Shown: positions 27,802 to 37,197 of the stretch, piece after piece
Layout: each line of letters begins with the position of its first letter
How positions within the stretch are numbered: position 1 is the first letter of the stretch
Source: CAWIJJ01 sp963836405
Lineage (GTDB): Bacteria; Acidobacteriota; Terriglobia; Bryobacterales; Bryobacteraceae
Assembly: GCA_963836405.1 (NCBI GenBank)
Contig: CAWIJL010000003.1
Span: forward strand, 310,001-374,000
Length of the DNA: 64,000 nucleotides
Direction of reading: 5' to 3'
Made by a program: the position numbers and the translations under genes
The notes under the pieces: generated by a model
The model's input: the letters and a program-made list of their open reading frames with translations, nothing else
The model's database searches: none
Told to the model about the DNA's origin: nothing

Positions 27802-30800
27802 TCAATCGCCATAGAGACGCGGTTTTCCCGTCGCGGTGGGACGCAGCAGGCGGGGGGTGCCGGTAGCGCCGTCGCGGAACAGGCGGTGCAGGAGCTTCGG
27901 CAGGTCCTCCATTCCGGAGACCTCGCTGCGGGCGGTGAGGGTGCCGGCGCCCAAATACTCGAGAGTGGCCGCCGCGGCTACCGTGGCCGCGGCCAGGATC
28001 GCGGCCGTACCGCTGAACGCCTGGACGCCGGCAGCCGTCGCGGAACTGCGGGCGGTGAGGGTGCCGGCGCCCGCAAAATGCAGCGTACCCGCTGCCGCCA
28101 GGCGCGCCCGTGCCGTCAGGGTGCCGGTCGCGGTGGAGGTGCCATCGCCGTTCCCGCTCAGGGAGGCCCGGGCGTGGATTGCGGCCGTACCGCTGAACGC
28201 CTCCGCGCCGGTGGCGGTAATCTGTGCCCGCGCGTAGATCGCGCCCGTCCCCGTGTTGCCCGTGGCCTGGGTGCCCGCAGCGGCGAGGGCGGCGCGCCCG
28301 TGCAGGGAGGCCGTACCGCTGAACGCCTCCGCGCCGGTGCCCTGGCTGCGAGCCCGCGCGAAGACGCCGGATGAGATCGCCGTGCCGCTCGTTTTGGCGT
28401 ACGTGTCGGGCGTTGTGCCGCGGTTGACCTGTGCGCCCCAGGCGTAAACGCCGCTCGATCCGTCTGTGACGATCCCGTTGCCGCCGTTGGCGGCACAGAT
28501 CGACACGTACAGGAGCGTGGGCACGCTGCCGTGACTGATCGAACAGCGATACCAGCCATCGCCGACCGGCGTCATCGCGGCGGTAACGCCGCCGTTGACG
28601 GAGCCGAGAACCCCGCCTTGCAGATCGAACCATGCGACGTGATCCGTGCCGGAAACCGCGTCCAGGAAAACCCACCGCCGCCCGGCCGCTTTAAGGTAGA
28701 TCGAGAAGCAGTAGTCGGCGCCGGTGCCGGCCGGTGGCGTGCGATTGACACCCGCGTAGTAGCCAGTGGTTGCGCTCGTGTCCTGTATCTTCGCGGCGAG
28801 CGTGCCGCCGAACGGGCCGGCCGTAGCGTTGGGCGTGACCGCGGCGGTGCGCAGCGTCCATCCCGCGTCGAACGCTTCCGAGGCCGGAATCAGGTTCTGT
28901 GCGGCCACAAAGGCCAGGACGGCGGCGCCGGATGCGGCAGAGCGAGCCGTGACGGCGCCGGTGCCGGCGACGGGCGCGACATGGGTGCCTGTGCCCGCAA
29001 TCGAGGAGCGCGCTTTCGGCGCGCCCGTGCCGGCGAACAAGATCCCGCCGCTCGCGGCGATGCCCGCTCGTGCCGTGACTGCCGCGGTGCCGGTGGTATC
29101 CGCTCCGGGCAGGTCGCCCGCCGTCCAGCCCGTCGAGCCAACAGCCGTCGAGTGCGAGCCGAGGTAGGCATTTCACCCCGCCCGTCGAGGCGAAATTGAC
29201 GTATTGGTTAGCGCCAGATAGTCCGCGCCGATATCCGCGCCAGAGTCCTTGCGCAGCGTCACGGTTCCGGACGTGGAGCCGACCTGGGCGAGGGCGCCCG
29301 CGCTGCCATTGCTGCTGATCTGCCCCGACCGTTTGCGTGGTGGCCGAGGTGATTTTCAGACCCTTCGTGCCGCCGCCCGTCCAGATATCGAGCGCGGCGA
29401 AGGTATTGCTGCCGCTGATGGTGACCCAATCGCCACTCACGCGCAGACGGTGGTACGTCTGGCCGCCGCCCGCAAAAGTCTTTTCATAATCGACCCAGGT
29501 GCTCGAAATCTCGATGGTGCTGGTTTCGGCAAGCAGCGTGAGATTGGCGGTGTTGGCAATCGCCCAGACCGAACCCACCCACCAGAGGCTCCAGGTGCCC
29601 GCGCCCATGCGGAGGGTTCGCACGCTGGTCGAGGTCGAGGCAAAGCCCGGATAGACGCTGCACGCAAAATCGTTGGCATCGTAGGTTCCGGCCACGAGCA
29701 CCAACGAGTGCAGGTAAGACGCCGCGTCCTCCTGCGTGTACGTGCCGCCGTACGCATTGATGGTGATGCCCGCGTACCACACCACCCCGCACGTACGGAT
29801 CGTGTGCGATCCGCGGCCCTCCAGGTAGGTGGTCCCGTTCCCCTCGCCGTTGGCCATGCCCGCGACGAGCGTCACCGAACCGTAGAGGGTGTACCCGTCG
29901 CAGTGAGTCCAGGTAAGTGGCGTCCCCGACCAGTTCGCGCCCGAAAAATCAATATTCCGGCCGGAACGCAACACATCGACCGTGATCGTCTGGCCGGTGG
30001 TGAAGGCCGAGGCGACGATCACATCGTCCTGTGGGAGTGGGATGCGACTCGACCACTTACTCGCGTTCGACCAGTTCCCGCCGCTGGTCCCCTGCCAGGT
30101 CTGCGTCGCCGAAGGTGTGAACGTGATGCCCGTGTTGCCGCCGCAATCGCCGCTGAGGCCGGTGATCGCGGCCAGGTTCCAGTGCGCCGCGCCCGATCCC
30201 GCGATATCGCGGAAGTCCGCATACGACGCGACGAGCGTGGTGGCCGTGACGGTTCGCCGCGTTCCCAACACGTTGGAGTATATGAGTACGCGATTGGTCG
30301 CTGTGCCGGTCAAGGTCATAGCGGCAACCACCATGTTTCCGGCAAGCACCAGATTGGTGCCGCCAGTTACCGTGAGATCCCCGACGATTGCCGTAGAGGA
30401 GCCCAAGGAGACGGTGCCGCCCCCATCGAACCAGACCAGACCTCTGGGCCTGCCGCCGCCCATCGTACAGGTCACAGCGGACATTTTGACCGAATAGTAA
30501 TCGATCAGCGAGCCACCGAGGAAGTACGAGCAAACCGGCAGGATCAGGCTCGACGTGCCGCCGTCCACAGTCAGCCCGGTGACGTTGCTCACTGACCAGG
30601 ACGTGCCTCCACCCGTGACGGTGATGGTCGCCATGCCGAGGTAAAGGGCGCGGGAGTTGCTCGTCGCGCTGGCGAACGAGCCGATGACGTGTGTATAACC
30701 GGCATTATTGGAGGAGCCATCCATGCCGAACACGCCCCCGTTGAAGGTGAGCGCGCCGCAGTTTAGCGCCCCGCTCAGATACACGGTGCCGCCGTCCACG

Positions 30801-31138
30801 GTGACTGCATTCAGCGCCACACCCGCGGAGACATACACGGTCGCGCCGGTGACTCCGAGGTGCAGCGTGCCCGTCCAGGTGACGTAGGCGCCGCTGAACT
30901 GCACATGCCCGAGGTCGCCGTAGTTGCCCACCGTGAGGGAGCCGGCGCCGGAGATCGTGCCGTAGTAGGACACGGCCTCGAACGACGCACAAGCCACGTC
31001 GGTATTGATGACGAGCGCGGCAGACGTTGAGTCAAGGTGCACGACGTCCGTCGAGCCGGGCACCACCCCGCCTGCCCACGTTGCCGTGTCGGTCCAGTTG
31101 CGCGTTCCGCCTGAGTCGCTGAGGTAGATATCCGCCAC
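27802..31138 (-). CDS. Long repetitive virion fibre/spike (three frameshifts)
   Basis: About 1,110 aa. GTG 31138 opens MADIYLSDSGGTRNWTDTAT, followed by about 600 residues of regular short beta-strands (LTVDGGTSSLILPV, GTVSLGSSTAIVGDLTVTGG) that read like a right-handed beta-helix. Frame changes occur near 29320 (GTCGGGGCAG), 29205 and 29175; sense fragments are GQISSNGSAGALAQVGSTSG and AYLGSHSTAVGSTGWTAGDL. The second part contains a carbohydrate-binding-like domain (YYAGVNRTPPAGTGADYCFS, DGWYRCSISHGSVPTLLYVS) between Gly/Thr/Ala repeats. It is probably a fibre or polysaccharide-binding spike. Confidence 0.65.
27925..28370. repeat. Degenerate GTGxLTARA / FSGTAAIxARA repeats
   Basis: The fibre C-terminus encodes about ten imperfect units alternating GAGTLTARS-type and AEAFSGTAAIHARA-type strings. 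The DNA carries repeated blocks such as GCGGCCGTACCGCTGAACGC (three near-copies at about 28000, 28180 and 28310) and CGGGCGGTGAGGGTGCCGGC. A second group lies at about 28930-29090 (GTGAVTARSAASG). Such repeats lengthen fibres and are prone to slippage. Confidence 0.7.
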
Positions 31139-31141
31139 GGA

Positions 31142-31597
31142 TTACGCTCCGGTGGCGAGGATTTCGGCGGCGCGCCCTTCGGCGAGCAGGCCGAACGATT
31201 CGATCGCGTACAAGCCGGTCGCGGTCGCGGCGTCGTCCAGGTCGATTTCGTCGGCCACGGAGAAGTTGAGCATAATCGTGCGCATCGCCATCTTGGCTTC
31301 GACGGCCTCGGCGGGGAGCGTGATGTCGTAGTTGTCGATGGCGATCAACTCGTCGAGCGTGAGCAGCGAGCGAAAGCCGAATTTTGTGAAGACCCTGACG
31401 GGCGTTGCAGGCGGCGCCGCTGGCGGGTTTTCGATGCGTTCCACCCAGGCCGCGAAACGGTCGTCCTCGATGGCCGTGACTTCGGCCGGCAACAGTAAGT
31501 CCCACACTTCCTTCGGCAGGTACAGCGCATCGCGATAGGTGCCGTGCGTCTCGTGCACGCGCGTGAAAATGATCTGGACGTTCACTGATTCGGACAT
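31142..31597 (-). CDS. Phage protein of unknown function
   Basis: A 151-aa protein starting MSESVNVQIIFTRVHETHGT. Mixed alpha/beta, with an acidic middle and end (EIDLDDAATATGLYAIESFG), and no cysteine or metal motif. Its stop lies 4 bases before the fibre start. The composition suits a tail-assembly or fibre-attachment protein, but no family was recognised. Confidence 0.6.
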   Translation of the reverse strand: MSESVNVQIIFTRVHETHGTYRDALYLPKEVWDLLLPAEVTAIEDDRFAAWVERIENPPAAPPATPVRVFTKFGFRSLLTLDELIAIDNYDITLPAEAVEAKMAMRTIMLNFSVADEIDLDDAATATGLYAIESFGLLAEGRAAEILATGA

Positions 31598-31600
31598 AAG

Positions 31601-32269
31601 TTAGGCCAGTGTATTGAATCGCCGGATGCGCGGCGGCGCGCCGAGGATCGGCACCGCGTCGCGAAACAGCTTCATTTCGCAGAGGTCCTGCGGGGTCACT
31701 TCGGACCAGTTGATGTTGTGCAGCACGTTCGCGCGCTCGTAGAGCCAGCAGGCGAAGGCGCTGCAAACCATTTCATCGTCGTGCGCGTTCTGCGCCACGC
31801 GCGGCCCGAGGATCGGGATCTGTCTCGCCAGAAACTCGAACAGATCATCGACGCCGTATTTGACGCGACCATCAGACTCGCCGAGGGCCTTGTAAAACTG
31901 GAACCAGTGGATGCGCAGGCGCGCCTCGTCGGAGAGCGGCAGCCAAAGAATCGAGCCCTGGTAGTTGGCGACGCGCCGGTGCAAGGGCGTGGTCTGGACG
32001 CCATTGCGCGGCGGCATCGGCGGCGTGTTGTTACGCTTCAGACAGGCGTCGCAGAGGCAATCGAGGTTTACTCGTTCTTCGATGGTGCTTTCGACGAGCT
32101 GCACATCGCCCGCGGGCGTGACGGGGTGGCGGACCACTCCCACATGGGAGGGTCCGCTCGCAAACAATTGCACCAGCCAGGAGATAATGCCGCGACCGAA
32201 AAAAACGATCAGGTCGCCGGGCAGCATCTTCGGCGCTGCCGCTTCGTACAGCGTCAGGTCGTTTTTCAT
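31601..32269 (-). CDS. Permuted papain-fold (YiiX/NlpC-like) hydrolase
   Basis: A 222-aa protein starting MKNDLTLYEAAAPKMLPGDL. Circularly permuted NlpC/P60 signature: KMLPGDLIVFFGRGIISWLV, then SHVGVVRH (catalytic His) and, near the end, DDEMVCSAFACWLYERA (catalytic Cys followed by a helix). In YiiX/YaeF-type enzymes the His comes before the Cys, as here. A three-Cys patch (LDCLCDACLKR) lies between. Enzymes of this fold cut or transfer on peptide, amide or lipid bonds; in a virion operon a cell-wall or membrane-active role during entry is plausible. Confidence 0.65.
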   Translation of the reverse strand: MKNDLTLYEAAAPKMLPGDLIVFFGRGIISWLVQLFASGPSHVGVVRHPVTPAGDVQLVESTIEERVNLDCLCDACLKRNNTPPMPPRNGVQTTPLHRRVANYQGSILWLPLSDEARLRIHWFQFYKALGESDGRVKYGVDDLFEFLARQIPILGPRVAQNAHDDEMVCSAFACWLYERANVLHNINWSEVTPQDLCEMKLFRDAVPILGAPPRIRRFNTLA

Positions 32270-32274
32270 GGCGC

Positions 32275-32676
32275 CTACGTCTTCTGTTCGGTGAAGGTGA
32301 GCGCGGAAATCGAGACGGTCGCGCCGGCCGAGATCGCGGCCGAGTTGAGCACGATATCGGTTCCGCCCGTTCCCACCGTGCAATCGAGCACGGCAGTGGT
32401 TCCGTCCGACTTGAACAAGCGGGCGAAAGTGGCGGTACCGCTCGCGTCGGCCGAAGCGTCGGCCGTGATCGCGTTGGCGGTGGCCACGCCTGCGGCGGCG
32501 GCGCCGAACGCGGTCGCGCCGAAGCGCAGCTCGGCAAGCAGCGTGTTGCCCGAGAGCGCCGTGTCGGCGGTGGCAGGCTGCACGCCGCTGTAGATCCGCA
32601 AATAGCCATTGTTCAGCAGCGGCGCGATGGCGTCGGCGGCAGCGTTGGCGGCGACGTTGGTAAGAGCGAAAGCCAT
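32275..32676 (-). CDS. Virion decoration/structural protein
   Basis: A 133-aa protein, MAFALTNVAANAAADAIAPL. It shows the phage pattern LLNNGYLRIYSGVQPATADT, LLAELRFGATAFGAAAAGVA, then DASGTATFARLFKSDGTTAV and SISALTFTEQ, an all-beta protein found next to capsid genes in many phages (usually listed as head or tail structural, unknown). ATG 32676; it lies 9 bases after the stop of the next gene upstream. Confidence 0.65.
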   Translation of the reverse strand: MAFALTNVAANAAADAIAPLLNNGYLRIYSGVQPATADTALSGNTLLAELRFGATAFGAAAAGVATANAITADASADASGTATFARLFKSDGTTAVLDCTVGTGGTDIVLNSAAISAGATVSISALTFTEQKT

Positions 32677-32685
32677 GTTGTTCCC

Positions 32686-33168
32686 CTAACTCGCCTGCAC
32701 GGCGAGGCTGTAGCTGATGCCGGTGACGACGGTTCCCGCAACCACCAGCTCGTGCCGGATGTAGTTACCGAAAGGCCCGTGCCGCACCAGGCCGGCCGCG
32801 AGCGATTTGGGCGCGTTGGTTCCGCCCGCAACCGTCGCCAGAATGGCCGCATCGTTGGCAGCCACGCCAGGCGCGGCGGTGGTGACGTTGGCCGGGAGGT
32901 TCGGATCGGCCAGCACGCGCGCGGTGAAGGTCTTGGCGCCGGTCGTCGCGATCTGCGGGAAGTGGGCGATATCCCACTCGCTCAGGCCGTCGCCCATAAT
33001 CACGTACACGTCGTACGTTTCGTTGGCCGAGTCGCGCTCGGCCGCGGTGATCTGCAAAGTGATCGCCAGCGCGTCGTAGCGCGTCAGGCTCAGGTTGACG
33101 GCAGCCGGCGCGAAGCTCGCGGCCTTCGTGAGTGCCGAGGCAAGAGAGAAGCGAAACGGTCTTTTCAT
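32686..33168 (-). CDS. Phage structural-region protein, unknown
   Basis: A 160-aa protein, MKRPFRFSLASALTKAASFA. Mostly beta, with YDALAITLQITAAERDSANE, VYVIMGDGLSEWDIAHF and GNYIRHELVVAGTVVTGISY. The N-terminus is basic-hydrophobic but not a clear signal peptide. It lies directly downstream of the major capsid gene, so a head-surface or completion protein is likely. Confidence 0.55.
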   Translation of the reverse strand: MKRPFRFSLASALTKAASFAPAAVNLSLTRYDALAITLQITAAERDSANETYDVYVIMGDGLSEWDIAHFPQIATTGAKTFTARVLADPNLPANVTTAAPGVAANDAAILATVAGGTNAPKSLAAGLVRHGPFGNYIRHELVVAGTVVTGISYSLAVQAS

Positions 33169-33257
33169 GGTGGAGGTCCTCGCGCGAGGCGTCCGGGAGG
33201 AAGCGGACGCCCCGCGCTTCGTTGCCCGCTGCTAATGAGGCGCGACGGGCAAAGGCT

Positions 33258-34181
33258 CTACGCGGCGCCCGGCGTTCCGTACCAGCCGTAAAAGCTGGAG
33301 AAGCCGAGGCTCATGCGATACCACATCGCCGTTTTCACGCTGCGCGAATCGAAATCCACGTCGTGCGTGGTGGTCGGCTTTTCGCGCCAGTAAAACCGCG
33401 TTTCGCAGTCTTCGAGCGCCGTCCGGATAAACCACGCGTCCGGATCGGTCAGGTAGTCGTACACGAACCCTTCGCTGAAGGGGCCGTATCCGTACCGCGA
33501 TTTGAAGGCGTTGGGCGTGTGCTTGTCGGTGTCCGAACGCATCGTGGCGGTGAGAATTTCCGCCATGTTGAATTCGTTCTCGGGCGCCACAACGAGCAGC
33601 TCGGGCTTGACGCGGATCCGCTTTCCGGCCGGGTCTTTCATGCGCCGGAAATCGGTCAACGCGAGTTCGAGCGAGGCGATGGCGAGATCGGCGGGGACGC
33701 TCAGAACATTGGTCTGAGTTCCGCCCGACTTCACCATCGGGTGATCGCTGGCGAAAAGCGCCTTGCCATCGGGGCCGAGGGCGCTAAAGCCGTTGTTGAG
33801 CACGCTGGCGGCGTTCAGCTCGATGGTTTCCTTGCTGGAGCGGCCGAGGTCGCCGGCGAGCTTGTTGATGATGCCCCATCGGTCGTCGTCGATCATGATG
33901 CGGGTCATCTTGAAGCCGAGGGCGTACTGCAAGTGCAGAAACGTCTTGTTGAAACCGGGCACGGATTCGTCGTAACGGACGCTTCCGCCTTCCGGCACTA
34001 CCTGGAAGTTGCCGAGGCCGGCGATTTCCGAGGTCTGCTCGATCGACCGCGTGCTGTTCATGACGCGGAAAATCTTGGTGTACTGCGGGGGCAGCCGGTC
34101 GAACCGATTGAAGATCAGCTCATCGAGAGCCGGCAGCATTCCCGCGAGGAAGAGATCAGGGTACTTTGTTCTTACGATCAT
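33258..34181 (-). CDS. Major capsid protein (Mu gpT-like group)
   Basis: A 307-aa protein starting MIVRTKYPDLFLAGMLPALD, with a GGAG ribosome site. It has an N-terminal arm, then a HK97-fold-like pattern: GLGNFQVVPEGGSVRYDESV, TFLHLQYALGFKMTRIMIDD, ELNAASVLNNGFSALGPDGK, LFASDHPMVKSGGTQTN, RIRVKPELLVVAPENEFNMA and AWFIRTALEDCETRFYWREK. The FxxDHP...GGTxxN segment is typical of the gpT-like/DUF-type coat proteins. It follows scaffold-like and head genes in normal order. One tail-like Gly-rich end. Expected to form the icosahedral shell. Confidence 0.8.
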   Translation of the reverse strand: MIVRTKYPDLFLAGMLPALDELIFNRFDRLPPQYTKIFRVMNSTRSIEQTSEIAGLGNFQVVPEGGSVRYDESVPGFNKTFLHLQYALGFKMTRIMIDDDRWGIINKLAGDLGRSSKETIELNAASVLNNGFSALGPDGKALFASDHPMVKSGGTQTNVLSVPADLAIASLELALTDFRRMKDPAGKRIRVKPELLVVAPENEFNMAEILTATMRSDTDKHTPNAFKSRYGYGPFSEGFVYDYLTDPDAWFIRTALEDCETRFYWREKPTTTHDVDFDSRSVKTAMWYRMSLGFSSFYGWYGTPGAA

Positions 34182-34196
34182 CGTTGTTCTCCGCGG

Positions 34197-34717
34197 TTAG
34201 ATTCCGGCGACTCCGGGCGCCATCCGATGCTTGTTGAAGACCAGCTCGACGCGTGCGTTCGCGCCCCAGGCGTTGCCGGGGACGGAAAGCAGAGCGAGGA
34301 TCTTCACGTCGAGGGTTGCGGTTACGGCTTTGGTGTCCTCTTTGATCTGGTGCTTGGACACCTTCGTCGCTGTGTTGCCGGCCGTCAGCACGAGGTTGGC
34401 GTTGAGGCCTGCATCGGCGGCGTCGATAGACCGCTGCCGTCGCCCTGCGCCTCGAAAAGCGCGTCGGCGTTGGTGATGCAGAGGTGATCGGTTGCCGTGG
34501 ATGCCTTGCCGTAATCGAGAGCCACGCCGCTGTACAGCGTCGTGCCGGGGGTCGCCGATGCTTCGATGGAGCCGTCTGCGACGCGGTTGATTGCGTCATG
34601 CACGAAAATCGCGGTGCCGTAGCCCACGACTTTGGAAAACTGTTCGATGGTGCCGGGGCCGCCGCTCAGCGAGATACCGAGGGGGCGGATACCGTGCGGA
34701 AAATCTACGTTCGCCAT
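34197..34717 (-). CDS. Head protein, decoration/cement type (one frameshift)
   Basis: Start MANVDFPHGIRPLGISLSGG at 34717. The frame changes near 34428 (GGTCTATCGACG); the continuation is IDAADAGLNANLVLTAGNTA then KVSKHQIKEDTKAVTATLDV and FNKHRMAPGVAGI, about 173 aa. The N-terminal half (VVGYGTAIFVHDAINRVADG, GTTLYSGVALDYGKASTATD) has the pattern of small phage head proteins encoded immediately before the coat protein. Function assigned by position and pattern. Confidence 0.65.
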
Positions 34718-34774
34718 TGGGCACACTTGTCCTGTTTGAATTGCCCGGTAGTGCTTCAGCGCGCGGGTGCGGGA

Positions 34775-35482
34775 CTACTCGCCCGGTGCTTCCCCAATTT
34801 CGCCGCGGGTTGCGTGGACACCCACCATCGACTCCATGCCGGGGTGCTGGAAGTTGTCGCGCAGAGTCTCGCCCGTGCGGAGGGGCGCTATGCCCTTCAC
34901 GCCTGCGTCTCTGATCGCGCGGTTTTGGTCCTCGCTGAATTTTTCCGCTGCGTCCTGCACGCGCTCTGTATCAATCGCTTGATAGTGCGCGTTCCGCCGC
35001 TCGGCAACGTCAATCGGCATCTTGCCGAGAGTCATTCCGGCGACTGTGACGGGCTTGCCGTCTTTCCCCAATACGGGCTCCCAACCACGTCGGCCGCGGC
35101 GTTTGTGCACCAGGTCGCTCAGGAATCGGTAGGTCATTCCCGGTTCGCGAACCTCGTTCACTGCCTCACGGAGAGGGTCGAAAGAATCCCACACTTGGGC
35201 TTCGGCTTTGCGCAGGAGGCTTTTGTCCCATGCGTCGCCGGTCACGCGGACCCCTGAAGGCTTCGGCTTGCTGGCGGCGCGTTGAGCCGCCTCGGCGATG
35301 CCCTGGTCCGTCATCGAGTAGTTCACCACGTGGGCGAACTCGGGCGGGATCGGCTGCCCGTTGAGGGTCAGCACTTCCTTTTGCTCCAGCGCTTCGGCTT
35401 CGGCGATGGTTGCCTCGGCTTCCGTCTGGGCGTTGCCCGTCGTCAAGGATTTTGCTTTTGGTACGAACTGTTTGCGCGCCAT
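34775..35482 (-). CDS. Phage head-region protein, unknown
   Basis: A 235-aa basic, helical protein, MARKQFVPKAKSLTTGNAQT. It contains LVHKRRGRRGWEPVLGKDGK and MPIDVAERRNAHYQAIDTER. Starts one base after the scaffold-like gene stops (TAAATG). No metal or catalytic motif. It could be a second scaffold or protease-type factor, but no signature was seen. Confidence 0.55.
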   Translation of the reverse strand: MARKQFVPKAKSLTTGNAQTEAEATIAEAEALEQKEVLTLNGQPIPPEFAHVVNYSMTDQGIAEAAQRAASKPKPSGVRVTGDAWDKSLLRKAEAQVWDSFDPLREAVNEVREPGMTYRFLSDLVHKRRGRRGWEPVLGKDGKPVTVAGMTLGKMPIDVAERRNAHYQAIDTERVQDAAEKFSEDQNRAIRDAGVKGIAPLRTGETLRDNFQHPGMESMVGVHATRGEIGEAPGE

Positions 35483-36347
35483 TTACGCGGCCCTCCGTCT
35501 GGTCGGAATGCCGCTCATGCGCACGCCTGCCTGGGCGCGCTTGCGGTAACCGTCCTCGGTAATATCCGCGCCGGCCGCGCGGAGCTTCGCCACGATGGTC
35601 TTCTGCATCGCGTCCAGTTCCTCGCCGCCGCTGTCGGCGCTGCGCGTGGATCGCCGGCCGCTGCTCGACGCCTGGCGCCGTACGCGGCTGATGCGTTGTT
35701 CTTCCGGATCGAGATCGTCGTCGTCGTCGTCTTCGGGCTCGACGGCGCGCCGCGAACGGCGTACCGGCTCGGCGCCGTTCAGGCGCTTGTCGGCCAGTTC
35801 CGCGGCGAGGGCCGAGAGACGCGGCGATTTCTTCATGTGCGGATCGCGGGCGAGATCGTTATAGATTTCGGCCGTTACCTGGAAAAACTCGCTCTTGTCG
35901 TCTGCCAGATCCGGGTACTGCTTGAGGAGCTGCGCGTCCGTGTCGCTCGCGCTGCGCGCCTGCGCGACGGTGTTCTTCACGTCGCCCTGGAAAGCCACGC
36001 CCATTTCGCGGAGGGCCTGTTGCACGGCCTTGGCGTCGCCGTTCGTGATGGCTTCGACCAGGTCAACCGAGAGCTGCGGTTCTGCTTCCTCGGCCGGGCT
36101 TTTCCTCTTTGCCGCCGCCCTGCGCCTTCGTCATCCAGAACTTCGCGGCCTCGTTGGCTTCGCGGAGCGCGGAGCGCTGCTCTTTGAGCGTGCGCCGCAT
36201 CTCTTTGAGCAGGCCGTCGTCGGCTGCCGCCGCGACCTTCTTTGCAGGTTGTTCCTCGACGGGCTCCTGCGGCTGCTGTTCGTCTTCGGGTTGGCCGTCT
36301 ACTTCTAAAACGTCTTCTTCGTCCATGTGGTCTGCTGGCGTCCTCAT
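35483..36347 (-). CDS. Scaffold-like phage protein (one frameshift)
   Basis: Two ORFs are joined at about 36092, where the minus strand reads CCCGGCCGAGG: the sense continuation is EEAEPQLSVDLVEAITNGDA then VQQALREMGVAFQGD. The product is about 288 aa. It is acidic and Gln-rich at the start (MDEEDVLEVDGQPEDEQQPQ), coiled in the middle (LLKEMRRTLKEQRSALREAN) and has a DDDDDD run and a basic C-terminal helix (DGYRKRAQAGVRM). Acidic coiled coil between portal and coat genes is the usual profile of capsid scaffolding proteins. Confidence 0.65.
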
Positions 36348-36712
36348 TTCGCCCGGTCAAGCTGGTGCTCGCGGCCGTACGGCGTATCGCCGTACAGGTC
36401 CAGGCGCTTCCGTTCGTAAGCGCCGGAGCAACCGCACGCCACGCCGAGAACCTGGTAGATGCCGTCCTTCACGTGGAAGGCGAATCGGACATCTCCGCGC
36501 CCGTCCATCGACAAGGTGCCGAGAGCCTCCAGTTCGGCGTACGTGCGCCCGCAGTCCTGGCAGCCCTTGGGCGGATTGCCGGCGAACGCATCGAGGGCGA
36601 TGGCGTGCCACTCGTAGCAGAACCAGCAATAGCCGAGGGTGTGACCGTGGACGAACTCGCGCGGATCGCGGAATTTCCCGCAACGCCGGCACCGGACTCG
36701 GATTACCTGCAC
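36344..36712 (-). CDS. Zinc-ribbon phage protein
   Basis: A 122-aa protein starting GTG 36712 (VQVIRVRCRRCGKFRDPREF) after the recurring element (here AATAACGGGCGTG); the ORF upstream is a shadow. Four cysteine pairs or near-pairs: CRRC, CWFC, CQDC and CGCSG, the first three spaced as zinc ligands with HGHTLGYCWFC. It ends YGREHQLDRAK and overlaps the scaffold start by ATGA. Zinc ribbons of this type bind nucleic acid or protein. Confidence 0.65.
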   Translation of the reverse strand: MQVIRVRCRRCGKFRDPREFVHGHTLGYCWFCYEWHAIALDAFAGNPPKGCQDCGRTYAELEALGTLSMDGRGDVRFAFHVKDGIYQVLGVACGCSGAYERKRLDLYGDTPYGREHQLDRAK

Positions 36713-36717
36713 GCCCG

Positions 36718-36990
36718 TTATTCGGCAGGTTGCGCGCGGGCCTTCAGTTTGCGGCGGATCTCCTCGGCGAGCTGCTTGGGTGTCGCGAGGGCGATGTTCA
36801 GCCCCTCGTAGACGCCCTGCGCGTGGCGCGTCTCGTCCCAGGTGGCGGTGCCTGCCAGCTTGCGGAGCTGGCTGTCGGCCGCGTCGCGGATCCGCGCCAC
36901 GATGCGCGCGAAGCCGGGACTCTCCACGGTGGCGAGCAGTTGTTCGAGGTCCATCGCGTCGGCGTCGTGGCGCGGCCGTAGCTGGTTCAC
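36718..36990 (-). CDS. Small helical phage protein
   Basis: A 90-aa protein, GTG start at 36990 overlapping the previous stop by GTGA. Helical: MDLEQLLATVESPGFARIVA, then RHAQGVYEGLNIALATPKQL and a basic end. The pattern (DLxQxL...GFxRIVARIRD...W...TRxxQG) resembles small phage DNA-binding or portal-associated proteins. Unknown. Confidence 0.6.
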   Translation of the reverse strand: MNQLRPRHDADAMDLEQLLATVESPGFARIVARIRDAADSQLRKLAGTATWDETRHAQGVYEGLNIALATPKQLAEEIRRKLKARAQPAE

Positions 36991-37197
36991 CGCAGCATGT
37001 CCCGCAGGATCTCAAGGCCCCGGATGGTGCCATCGTACGCACAGCCGGGAAGCTCGATGATGTCGTCGCGGGCGTTGATCGGGCGATAGCGCCGGATGTG
37101 CAGGCCGGCGTTGCTGCAGGGTGTCGAGCGTGGAGGCGACCAGCTCGGACATATCCGCGTTGCGGATCTCGGACGGCGTCAGTTTCGGCTGCGTCAT
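36987..37197 (-). CDS. Small phage protein (one frameshift)
   Basis: MTQPKLTPSEIRNADMSELV starts at 37197 with an ATGA overlap onto the portal stop. The frame changes near 37108 (CAGCAACGCCGG); the sense continuation is AGLHIRRYRPINARDDIIEL then GCAYDGTIRGLEILRDMLR, about 69 aa. Unknown. Confidence 0.55.
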
